Source: Corynebacterium callunae DSM 20147 (lineage in GTDB: Bacteria > Actinomycetota > Actinomycetes > Mycobacteriales > Mycobacteriaceae). From it: DNA of 64,000 bases. How positions within the stretch are numbered: the first letter of the stretch is position 1; each line of letters starts with the position of its first letter. Where the stretch lies: contig NC_020506.1 in the NCBI RefSeq assembly GCF_000344785.1, positions 868,001-932,000 of the forward strand, given 5' to 3'. The notes beneath the pieces are model-generated. The model was not told where the DNA came from. It saw only the letters and a program-made list of their open reading frames with translations, and ran no database searches. Below are positions 56,584 to 64,000 of the stretch, piece after piece. The position numbers and the translations under genes were made by a program.

Positions 56584-57384
56584 TTAGAGTTCTTCAGAAA
56601 GTAGATTTTGGAGGACTACTACAACTCCGGCTTCGGCATTTGAAGGTGCAATTTCATCGGCCAACGCCAAGATATCGGGGTGTGCATTAGCCATGGCATA
56701 AGAGGTGCCAGCGGCTTTCATTAGTTCTGTGTCATTGAGGTAATCGCCAAAAACAAGGGTTTCAGATTCGGCAATGCCCAAAGCTTCGCGCAGGGTAGCA
56801 AGTGCATGACCCTTGTTGGCTGATTTATCCATAACATCAACCCAGTGTTCACCGGAGACGACCACATTCGCGCCGGGAGCAGCTGCGCGAATGACGGGGG
56901 CGCAATCCTTTTCTGCATCTGCAAAGGTGAAAATGGCGACCTTAATAACCTCGTCATTAACTACTTCGTGGAGGTCTTCCACTTCATCGAGGGCGAGGTA
57001 ATACTGAGATCCTTCTTCACGGAAGGCGGCGTCGAAACGCTCTACAAAGGCGCGTTCCGGGCGGCAGACCACAACACCCATATCTACGGAGGATTCGCGG
57101 GCTGCATCAATGATGGAGTGCACGGTCTCGCCATCGATGGTGGTCAAAGAAATAATCTCACCGTTGTGGACAACCACGGTGCCATTTTCGGCGATATAAG
57201 AAAGTGGCTCTCCAGCCCTTTCAAATTGGGTTTGCAGGGTGGCTAGTTGGCGGCCACTGGCGGGTGCAAAGGCAATATCTTGTTCCCTGAGCTGTTCGAG
57301 AACCTTCCAAAATCCTTCTGGGATTCTTCTTTGATCATTGAGCAGCGTGCCATCCATGTCAGTTGCGACGAGGCGAAAATCCAT
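56584..57384 (-). CDS. HAD-superfamily Cof-type phosphatase
   Basis: 266 residues. Motif I TDMDGTLLND with catalytic Asp9 and Asp11, motif II in APASGR, and C-terminal motifs KGHALATLREALGI and VFGDYLNDTEL. The C2-type cap between marks the Cof/YbjI group that dephosphorylates sugar phosphates or flavin and pyridoxal phosphates. Substrate not predictable. AAGGAG lies upstream of the ATG. Divergent from the crotonase gene. Confidence 0.88.
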   Translation of the reverse strand: MDFRLVATDMDGTLLNDQRRIPEGFWKVLEQLREQDIAFAPASGRQLATLQTQFERAGEPLSYIAENGTVVVHNGEIISLTTIDGETVHSIIDAARESSVDMGVVVCRPERAFVERFDAAFREEGSQYYLALDEVEDLHEVVNDEVIKVAIFTFADAEKDCAPVIRAAAPGANVVVSGEHWVDVMDKSANKGHALATLREALGIAESETLVFGDYLNDTELMKAAGTSYAMANAHPDILALADEIAPSNAEAGVVVVLQNLLSEEL

Positions 57385-57465
57385 CAGAGAGAGACTCCTT
57401 TCAAATAAAGTGCTAATTGCCTATTGTGTCACACCTCGGCAGGCAAGCTATGCCACACTAGTTTC

Positions 57466-58482
57466 ATGAACATTTCCGAACCTCCCGTGATTATTAGGGT
57501 GCAGCATAAAACCGGCATCGTAGCGCTTAATCGAGCAAAGGCACTGAACTCCATCAACCTAGAGATGGTGAATATTATCCAGCAGGCTTTGGATGAATGG
57601 GCTGCCGATGATGCGATCTCGCAAGTGCTTATTTATTCGACTTCAGAGCGTGCATTTTGTGCCGGCGGAGATATTCGAGAATTGCGTGATGCGGTGATTG
57701 CAGGAAATCCTGAATTTGGCGATCACTATTTCACTGAGGAATTTAACCTGGTTAATTGCCTGGGAACTTACCCTAAGCCAGTAATCGCGCTGATCAATGG
57801 CATTGTTATGGGTGGTGGTATGGGGGTTAGCATGCATAATTCCCATCGCATTATTACGGAAAACGCCCTAGCTGCGATGCCAGAAACTGCGATTGGTTAT
57901 GTCCCGGATGTGGGATTCACCTATTTTGCACACCAGATCACCACCCCGGCAATCGCCAAGTTCTTAGGTATTACAGGCTGGCGTATGAGTCCCGCCGATA
58001 TGCTGTGGACCGGAGTGGCCAGCCACTTCATTAAATCCGCAGATATCGAGGCATTCACCAACACCCTGCTAGAAAATTCGCTCGAGCAGGCCCTCGACAC
58101 CTTTAGCACCCAACCTGAAGAATCCAGCACCTTGGAAAGCTTTGCCTCCAGCATTGAGGAGACCTTCGGCCAAGAGACTGGGGAGCTTATCGACGCTGCC
58201 CTCGCCGCACATCCCGACGCTGCCTTCAGGGCCAAGATTGAGAAGCCACTGCGCCAGGCTGCGCCTAGCGCAGTGGTGGCAACTTCTGCTTTGATGAACC
58301 AAAATCGCGAGGCGCAGAGTCTGCGCGAAGGCCTTGATAATGAACTTGTGATGGCACTTTTTATGATCCGCCAACCTGATTTTGCAGAAGGAGTACGCGC
58401 TGCGGTGGTGGATAAGGATCGTAATCCACAGTTTGGAGCGGCACTGCCGGAAGAGAATTACCTTGAGCTAATTAAGAATTAG
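57466..58482 (+). CDS. Crotonase-family enzyme, 3-hydroxyisobutyryl-CoA hydrolase-like
   Basis: 338 residues, one crotonase domain plus the longer C-terminal part of the ECH_2/HIBCH group. AFCAGGDIREL forms the oxyanion site and NGIVMGGGMGVSMHNSHRI the second; the catalytic Glu region is MPETAIGYVPDVG. It may act in valine or acyl-CoA breakdown; simple enoyl-CoA hydratase is less likely because of the length. The longer frame from 57424 lacks support; ATG 57466 is used. Confidence 0.85.
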   Translation: MNISEPPVIIRVQHKTGIVALNRAKALNSINLEMVNIIQQALDEWAADDAISQVLIYSTSERAFCAGGDIRELRDAVIAGNPEFGDHYFTEEFNLVNCLGTYPKPVIALINGIVMGGGMGVSMHNSHRIITENALAAMPETAIGYVPDVGFTYFAHQITTPAIAKFLGITGWRMSPADMLWTGVASHFIKSADIEAFTNTLLENSLEQALDTFSTQPEESSTLESFASSIEETFGQETGELIDAALAAHPDAAFRAKIEKPLRQAAPSAVVATSALMNQNREAQSLREGLDNELVMALFMIRQPDFAEGVRAAVVDKDRNPQFGAALPEENYLELIKN

Positions 58483-58554
58483 CAACCACCTTTTGATAGC
58501 TTAGGTATAGACCTTTCGTTTGAGAGGTCTATTCTGCTTAAGGGAAGGTGTGCA

Positions 58555-59277
58555 GTGAAAGCGCTGAGCAAAATACCTGTTCCTTGGACCTGGTACCTGG
58601 GAATCATGGGAATGATCGTGATGAGCATCGTGGCAGCACTTGCAATGCTCAAGTATTTTCCCAATGAAATGCCCACGCAGGTAAATAGCGGACTTTTTGC
58701 ACTTGGTGGTTCATATTCGCCACCGATGAGCTCTCAAACTCTCATTGCTCGGGTGGTTGCAGGTGCTGTTTTAGTGCTCGCAATTTCCTTGGGTACGTCC
58801 ACGTTGATCTCTTATCGATCCGAGAATCTGGCGGCAGATCATCCCCATGCGTCTGCTATTCAATTGGCACGCCGCTGGTCTTTCCTTAATAATGTCCAAA
58901 GCTGCTTGGGATGGTTTAGCTTTTTCCTGGCCGCCGTACTCACGATTTCTGCGCTGCGAGTCAACGGTCCAGGTCCGGTTAGCGCTTTCGAGATGGCCGC
59001 GTATGTTGTGTCAATAGCCGTTTTGGCCTGGGTGTTTGTAATTTCCCTAAGGCGCGGCCAATTAGAAATAGATCGCGCCATTCCCATTCGTGAGGATGAT
59101 TCCGCTCTTAAATGGGGCATCATTTATCACAATGTTTCCGACCCTCGAGTTTTTATAGAGCTTGACGACGGCCAGACCACCGTAATTAACATGGCTCGCC
59201 CGGCGAGCTGGGGTTTGTTGGGCTTAATGATCCTGCCCGCTGTGGTCATTGTCGGAATCATTATTTATGGAAGCTAA
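58555..59277 (+). CDS. Membrane protein of unknown function
   Basis: 240 residues with five to six hydrophobic helices (first at about 12-35, last at about 218-238) and a cytoplasmic segment (about 165-215: REDDSALKWGIIYHNVSDPRVFIEL) similar to the DUF1648/DUF5808-type motif of bacterial membrane proteins near antiporters. GTG start with AGGGAAGG 6 nt upstream. The 3' end overlaps the next gene by 54 bp, tail to tail. Confidence 0.7.
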   Translation: MKALSKIPVPWTWYLGIMGMIVMSIVAALAMLKYFPNEMPTQVNSGLFALGGSYSPPMSSQTLIARVVAGAVLVLAISLGTSTLISYRSENLAADHPHASAIQLARRWSFLNNVQSCLGWFSFFLAAVLTISALRVNGPGPVSAFEMAAYVVSIAVLAWVFVISLRRGQLEIDRAIPIREDDSALKWGIIYHNVSDPRVFIELDDGQTTVINMARPASWGLLGLMILPAVVIVGIIIYGS

Positions 59278-60429
59278 GTTAAGTTGGCGATTTTCCACCG
59301 TGATTTTGCTGCCATCAAAAGGTAATCCGCGCAGCTGGGCGTAGGAAGCTACCGCCCGCTGTCGATCAAGATCGCTGGCAAGTGGTTGATAGAGGGTAGC
59401 CTCCACCGCAGCAAAAGAGGCTGGCGGCAGGTGCAAACGTGGATGATCAAGCAGGATGACGATGTGCCGATCGCCATCTTTGACAAAAGCATGTGTCCAC
59501 CGCTTGAGGATGGGTTTTGCTACATTAATGAGCTCAAATTCCTGCGCATCGGCGACCTCAACTTCAGGAGTGGTGAGCAACAAGATTCCATTATCAAATC
59601 CAAAACGCGCCACCCCCTCAGTTTCGGAGCCGTGGAATTCTGGCTGGGACCATGCCCATTTCCAGGTGTTACCCTCGATGGTCGCGAGTGGAAAAGCCTG
59701 CACCTCATGAACATTATCCAGCTGTGCGGTGCGTGAGCTGGCATTAAACTGCAGCTGATAATTCGGCGAGATGGCGTCGAAAAGCAACTGGTGCTCAGCC
59801 GACATGAAGGCCGCATCCGCGCGTACCTCGCGCAACCCCAGCCCACCTGCGAGTTCAATGGGCTTCCCATTGCGTAACAAGAGGGAAGTGCCATCGCTGA
59901 AGGCGATGCGATCCTCTTCAATCCGGATGCCTAAGCCGCGGAAGGCGGCGTAGGAGCTGAGCGCGCGTCTTAACGTGCCTCGCGGTAGCCCGGGCAAACC
60001 GTCGATGAGGTCGCGGCGGGCGTCGAAAAGCTCAGGTAAGTAATTGATGATGACAAGTGCTTGGCCACGGGAGCCAAAAGGGGCAATGAATGCTGGTGCA
60101 TTGCCATAAAGTGTGCGGGCGGCAGAGATGAGGTTATCGCTAAGTGGCTGGGTGCCCTGTAGTTCCGGGATGTTGAGATCAACACCGCGCGTACTTTCCC
60201 AGGTCAACTGGTTATTTTGAATCCAAGCGACAACTTCGCCAGTGGTATCAAAAGGTGCACCTGAGGTACGGTTAATTCTAACTTCGGCATGTGTTGCGCC
60301 TTCGTCGAGGTTAAACTCGACCCCCAGGATTCCTCCCAATTGGGCTGCAAATGCCTGGTCAACGCCTGATTGTCCTATTTTTCCGTCAGCTACAACTTCA
60401 GAGAGTGACACGGGAAGCGGGATATCCAT
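59224..60429 (-). CDS. Two-repeat soluble protein, possibly DUF6882-like
   Basis: 401 residues without signal peptide. Two similar halves are suggested by the repeated Trp-containing strands (VAWIQNNQLTW and GNTWKWAWSQPEF), repeated S-Y-A-x-x-R-G-L segments (SSYAAFRGLG and ASYAQLRGLP) and LLFDA-like helices. The WxWAWS motif resembles DUF6882 proteins, which is the only family hint I can offer. Function unknown. Divergent from the mycolyltransferase gene; conserved at this place in C. glutamicum as far as I recall. Confidence 0.68.
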   Translation of the reverse strand: MDIPLPVSLSEVVADGKIGQSGVDQAFAAQLGGILGVEFNLDEGATHAEVRINRTSGAPFDTTGEVVAWIQNNQLTWESTRGVDLNIPELQGTQPLSDNLISAARTLYGNAPAFIAPFGSRGQALVIINYLPELFDARRDLIDGLPGLPRGTLRRALSSYAAFRGLGIRIEEDRIAFSDGTSLLLRNGKPIELAGGLGLREVRADAAFMSAEHQLLFDAISPNYQLQFNASSRTAQLDNVHEVQAFPLATIEGNTWKWAWSQPEFHGSETEGVARFGFDNGILLLTTPEVEVADAQEFELINVAKPILKRWTHAFVKDGDRHIVILLDHPRLHLPPASFAAVEATLYQPLASDLDRQRAVASYAQLRGLPFDGSKITVENRQLNLASINNDSDNDHSGQDH

Positions 60430-60555
60430 TCCTTTAGGATATTCCTTCCACCTGGCTTTTGGGGACAGTGGGCGGGTTGTTTGAAATTATTCCATCTGTG
60501 AAGATGGAGGGATGCCAATATCAATTCGGCGTTTATTGAATAGGAAGTACTTAGA

Positions 60556-61923
60556 GTGAAAACCGCAAAATCTCGACTATGCTCCATTGTTCTTGGAGTT
60601 TCAATCGGGGTGACCTCAGTATTTACTGGCGCAGGAATTGCCGCTGCCTATGACTACGGCATGGACCCTAACCAAAACTATAATCCCGTAGAAGATATTA
60701 CCGATCGCCCGGAAGGGCTTTCCAAGCTGCCATTTTTTGGCAGTCAACTAACTAGTTTTGGTTCCTCAGAAGGCTCATCCTTCGGGGAAATTGTGACCTC
60801 CACCGAACCGCAATACACCGATCCGCGTTATCCAGCAGGTAAGGATGCTCTGCCGAAGGCAACGATCGACATGAACCCTGAGGTTCTAGCGCGTTTGGAA
60901 CGTTTTATTGGCGTTGATGGTGATCGCATTCGCCAGATCAATGCTTATTCACCATCCATGGGACGCACGATTCCATTGCTATGGATTGTTCCTGAAGATA
61001 ATTCCGTACCACGGCCTACGCTTTATGCACTTGGTGGTGGAGATGGAGGCCAAGGCAGCGATAACTGGGTAAATAACACTGACCTTGATGAATTGATGAG
61101 TCAGAACAACGTCAATGTCATCATGCCTATGCTTGGTGCATATACTTTTTATGCTGACTGGGTGGAAGAAAGCGCAGATCTCGGTGGCAAGCAGCAATGG
61201 GAAACCTTCTTAACCCACGAGCTGCCAGAGCCTTTGGAAGCTGCGATTGGTGCTGATGGTCAAAGAAGCATTATTGGCATGTCAATGTCGGGTGGCACTG
61301 TACTGAATTATGCGAGCCACAACCCGAATTTCTACTCTTCGGTAGGTTCATTCTCTGGATGTGCAGAAACCAACTCCTGGATGGGGCGCCGTGGAATCGC
61401 GGCAACTGCCTACAATGGCAATGCGCTTCCAAGCCAGATTTTTGGCGAAGTTGATAGTGACTATTCCCGCTACAATGATCCACTGCTCAATGCTGCAAAA
61501 CTGGGTGAACAAGATAATCTCTATGTTTTTTCAGCCTCTGGTTTGTCCTCGGAACTAGACTTCACCGGCCCAAATGCGCCTACCGATCAAGCTGGCATTG
61601 ATGATCGACTTAGTGTTGGTTTCCAAATCGAGGCAATGTCCAATACTTGTACCCATAATCTCAAGGCTGCGACAGATCAAATGGGCATTAAATCGATTAA
61701 CTATGACTTTGGTGTAACTGGTACTCACTCCTGGGATTATTGGAATCAGGGATTGCACCGCTTTTTCCCTCTGATGATGCAGGGATTTGGACTAGATGGT
61801 GGAGAAATCCCAGTTTATAACCCCAATGGTGTGAGCTCTACTGAATCATCTTCTGAACTTTCCTCCGGTGTTAGCCTCGGTGGAGTAATTGGCAGTGTGG
61901 TTGGTAGCTCGCTTTCCAGCTAA
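60556..61923 (+). CDS. cmt3: Corynomycolyltransferase (antigen 85/esterase family)
   Basis: Transfers corynomycolate between trehalose esters and the arabinogalactan wall. 455 residues: a signal peptide ending near AAAYD (residue about 31), then an alpha/beta-hydrolase domain with nucleophile Ser243 (GMSMSGG) and catalytic His in GTHSWDYW. LGGGDGGQGSDNWVNNTD is the family substrate loop. A Ser-rich tail with a possible helix ends the protein. The GTG has AGGAAG 8 nt upstream. Next to a mycolate-transport-type MMPL gene, as in C. glutamicum (cg1052 region). Confidence 0.9.
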   Translation: MKTAKSRLCSIVLGVSIGVTSVFTGAGIAAAYDYGMDPNQNYNPVEDITDRPEGLSKLPFFGSQLTSFGSSEGSSFGEIVTSTEPQYTDPRYPAGKDALPKATIDMNPEVLARLERFIGVDGDRIRQINAYSPSMGRTIPLLWIVPEDNSVPRPTLYALGGGDGGQGSDNWVNNTDLDELMSQNNVNVIMPMLGAYTFYADWVEESADLGGKQQWETFLTHELPEPLEAAIGADGQRSIIGMSMSGGTVLNYASHNPNFYSSVGSFSGCAETNSWMGRRGIAATAYNGNALPSQIFGEVDSDYSRYNDPLLNAAKLGEQDNLYVFSASGLSSELDFTGPNAPTDQAGIDDRLSVGFQIEAMSNTCTHNLKAATDQMGIKSINYDFGVTGTHSWDYWNQGLHRFFPLMMQGFGLDGGEIPVYNPNGVSSTESSSELSSGVSLGGVIGSVVGSSLSS

Positions 61924-61934
61924 ATCTTTAATCC

Positions 61935-61974
61935 AAAAATGCACTGTGTTCCGGGCGGAACACAGTGCATTTTG
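61935..61974. terminator. Bidirectional terminator between cmt3 and tetR
   Basis: 18-bp perfect stem (CAAAATGCACTGTGTTCC with its complement) and 4-nt loop, serving two convergent genes. Confidence 0.94.
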
Positions 61975-61986
61975 GTGTTTTTAGCC

Positions 61987-62568
61987 TTAACGCTTTAGGA
62001 GGGCGCTGGCTCTTTTAACTAGCTCGATCGCCTCTTCAGGATCGCGTGGCTCAGGGTTGCGGTAATACCACTTCAAAGCTGCTGCAATTGCTGCAGCTTG
62101 TAAGTGGATCGACACATCAATTTCGAAATCATCTAGCTGTGGCATCTTGTGTTTGAAGAATAAGCGCAGTGGCTCCAACATGATGTTGGCATCAAAAGCA
62201 CAAGGGGGAGGGCCGAGCTTTTCTAAGATTTCACCCACTTGATAAAGCGCACTAAAAGAATCAAGCTCTGAATCTCCCTTGCGGAAATGGTTAATTACTA
62301 GATGCTCAAGGGCGTCTTGAGTATCTAAATCTGCAGGGAGTTCCTCAAGTTGAGCAATCAAATTCTGGATTTGAGAACTCATAAACTCTACAAGTGCTTC
62401 TTCTCGAGACGCAAAATAATTGTGAAAGGTTCTCGTCGAAAAGCCTGCTTCGGCCGCAATTGTTGCAACCGTAAGGGACTCGGGGCCTTCAGTTAAGGCG
62501 AGCTGCGCAGCAGCGCGGGAAAGCGCTGTGCGCGTTGCAGCTTTTTTAGTTTCACGAAGCCCCGACAC
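61987..62568 (-). CDS. TetR-family regulator
   Basis: 193 residues; HTH at about 28-57 (LTVATIAAEAGFSTRTFHNYF), then an all-helical ligand domain. It begins with GTG inside the 3' end of the MMPL gene (17-bp overlap), so both are one operon and it likely controls that exporter. No operator can be tested because the operon's promoter is beyond the window. Confidence 0.88.
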   Translation of the reverse strand: MSGLRETKKAATRTALSRAAAQLALTEGPESLTVATIAAEAGFSTRTFHNYFASREEALVEFMSSQIQNLIAQLEELPADLDTQDALEHLVINHFRKGDSELDSFSALYQVGEILEKLGPPPCAFDANIMLEPLRLFFKHKMPQLDDFEIDVSIHLQAAAIAAALKWYYRNPEPRDPEEAIELVKRASALLKR

Positions 62569-64000
62569 TGGTAGATTCCTTTAGTTCCGCGGTGCGGGCC
62601 TTATCTAAACCGCTAAGACCTTCACCTTCGACATCAACATTTGGAAGAATCTTATCCAACCACTTAGGAAGCCACCAAGCCTTGTCGTCGAGTAGGAACA
62701 TTGTTGCTGGGATGATCATCATACGAACGATGAAGGCATCGAAGAACACAGCAGCTGCGAGGGCAAAGCCCATTGTCTTAATGAAGGCCATGTCCTGGGC
62801 CATGAAGGCGGCAAAGACAGAAACCATGATGATGGCAGCTGCAGTAACCACGCGGGCGCCGTGTTTAAAGCCGTTGGAGGTAGCATTGCCGGCGGTCTTT
62901 CCCTTGGTGAAGCCTTCTCGCATACGCGTCACCAAGAAGATCTGATAATCCATGGCGAGGCCAAATACCAGGCCAATCAGCATAATTGGCAAGAATGACA
63001 GCAGCGGTTGAGGATCTTCAATAATTCCGAATGCGCCTTCTTGGAAGATTGCTACGGTGGCACCGAAGGTGGCTGCCACGGACAATCCGAAGCCGAGGGC
63101 CGCAATTAGTGGAACCCAAATGGAACGGAAAACAAGAAGCAGCACAAAGAAAGCTAGGACTAGCACAATGAGGACATAAGGAATCAGCACGCTGGAAAGA
63201 CGTTCTGAAATGTCATCATAAATTGGAGTGACGCCGGTGATGCCATAGGTGGCGCCGGTTTCAGATTCAAAAGTGCTGGTGTTATCGCGCAAAGCCTGAA
63301 GGGTATCTGAGGTGCGCTCATCAATGGCATCGAACTCAGGGGTAATCAAGATTTGTGCAGTGTCGAGATTCTCAGTGGTCTGCGTGACCTGCGCATTCTT
63401 CACGCCATCGATGGTGAGGAATTGCTCTACTGCCTTTGCGAAGGCCTGAGGGCGATCCTGCTCTGCCACATTTGCAGCATCTATCAGAGCAATCATCGGA
63501 GCGTTTTTGCCTGGACCAAAGGCTTCGGCAGTCATGTCATATGCGGTGCGTGGTGCAGAGCCCAAGGCGGAGGTGCCATCGGTTGGCATTGCTAGGCGCA
63601 TGTTGCCGGCAGGGATCGCAATGGCGCCCAGCAAGATAACGCCAACGGCAAGGTAAGCAAGAGGCATTTTGCGGATGAGCCGAACCCATTTGAGACCCAT
63701 GGTTGGCTTCTCATCTTCAGGGTCTGGAACCTTAGGTCCAGGCATTCTAGCTGCAAAGATCTTGGTTCCCAGAAGTCCCAGCAGGGCTGGGAGGAAGGTA
63801 AGTGCTACCAAGACGGCGACTGCGACCGTGATTGCAGCGGCAATAGCCATTGTGGTGAGGAATGGGATGTTAATAATTGACAGTGCAATGAGGGCAATTA
63901 GAACCGTGGTGCCTGCGAACACAACTGCAGATCCGGCGGTGCCGACTGCCATTCCCATAGCGTGTGCACGGGTGCTCAGCGGCATATTGCGAAGCTTCTG
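62552..64000 (-). CDS. cmpL4: MMPL-family (RND) exporter, C-terminal part
   Basis: The visible 482 residues lack the N-terminus, which lies beyond the window edge; the frame is open to base 64000, so the ATG at 63985 is internal. The residues show the first MMPL helix cluster (GTAGSAVVFAGTTVLIALIALSI..), a periplasmic domain (about 140-260) and a second helix cluster with GLAMDYQIFLVTRMREGF, carrying the Asp-Tyr pair of MmpL proton relays. Probably exports trehalose corynomycolates or another lipid; in C. glutamicum the gene here is CmpL4. Confidence 0.9.
   Translation of the reverse strand, partial: QKLRNMPLSTRAHAMGMAVGTAGSAVVFAGTTVLIALIALSIINIPFLTTMAIAAAITVAVAVLVALTFLPALLGLLGTKIFAARMPGPKVPDPEDEKPTMGLKWVRLIRKMPLAYLAVGVILLGAIAIPAGNMRLAMPTDGTSALGSAPRTAYDMTAEAFGPGKNAPMIALIDAANVAEQDRPQAFAKAVEQFLTIDGVKNAQVTQTTENLDTAQILITPEFDAIDERTSDTLQALRDNTSTFESETGATYGITGVTPIYDDISERLSSVLIPYVLIVLVLAFFVLLLVFRSIWVPLIAALGFGLSVAATFGATVAIFQEGAFGIIEDPQPLLSFLPIMLIGLVFGLAMDYQIFLVTRMREGFTKGKTAGNATSNGFKHGARVVTAAAIIMVSVFAAFMAQDMAFIKTMGFALAAAVFFDAFIVRMMIIPATMFLLDDKAWWLPKWLDKILPNVDVEGEGLSGLDKARTAELKESTSVGAS

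Overview
The window is chromosomal DNA from a Corynebacterium of the C. glutamicum group. Evidence includes an AmtR repressor, a BetP betaine carrier with the long acidic N-tail and basic C-tail, an Rpf2/RpfB-type resuscitation factor, a mycolyltransferase next to an MMPL exporter, protein O-mannosyltransferase, and gene order shared with C. glutamicum and in blocks with Mycobacterium (mprA-mprB-pepD-moaB2-mscL; fthC/galU-moeA-rimJ-membrane protein; perM-purN-purH; pmt/rsmI; tatD-rpf-ksgA-ispE). Residues differ from the C. glutamicum proteins I remember, so it is probably a sister species. No rRNA, tRNA, insertion sequence, prophage or CRISPR array was seen.

Layout. 1-7.7 kb: folA-thyA and cysQ leftward, then lhr-nei-yccF rightward. 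7.6-13 kb: leftward MFS exporter, small membrane protein and DedA; pgi; a DUF222/HNH protein; chorismate mutase. 13-21 kb: pcrA, a secreted M23 peptidase, perM-purN-purH, a CitE-like lyase and AmtR. 21.4-24.3 kb: a nucleotidyltransferase-like protein, then divergent ribosomal protein operons rpmB-rpmG-rpsN-rpsR and rpmE-rpmF, with the proteins that have zinc variants lacking the CxxC pairs. 24.4-29.2 kb: MprAB stress signalling, PepD protease, a MoaB-like protein and MscL. 29.3-36.8 kb: fthC, galU, a degenerate MoeA (Glp-type), RimJ, a Glpr-type membrane protein, DoxX, a zinc-finger membrane protein and a GH13 glycosidase. 36.8-46.6 kb: pmt, rsmI, betP, metS, recQ, a cyclase and tatD. 46.8-51.7 kb: rpf2, ksgA, ispE and an ABC-F ATPase. 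51.7-55.5 kb: a copper-defence cassette (copL-like lipoprotein plus CopB-type ATPase) followed by two small ABM-domain paralogues; this is the most accessory-looking segment. 55.6-64 kb: ppk2, HAD phosphatase, crotonase-fold enzyme, two poorly known proteins, a mycolyltransferase, TetR regulator and the C-terminal part of an MMPL exporter.

How parts work together. Several loci concern the cell envelope: MprAB-PepD, MscL, BetP, Rpf2, the M23 peptidase, PerM, Glp/Glpr-type proteins, Pmt, mycolyltransferase and MMPL. Sites matching the spacing GTNAC-N6-GTNAC, known for the response regulator MtrA, lie upstream of betP and rpf2 and could link osmotic uptake with wall remodelling. Many genes appear leaderless: a -10 hexamer lies 6-7 nt before the start codon.

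The clearest regulatory structure is at the copper cassette: a CsoR-like inverted repeat exactly fills the 17-bp spacer of a good promoter, and the ATPase begins with sixteen histidines placed at every third residue. I did not find a convincing wholly new defence or mobile system. The main leads are the copper cassette, the paired ABM genes, the degenerate MoeA/MoaB proteins and a small membrane protein coupled to DedA.
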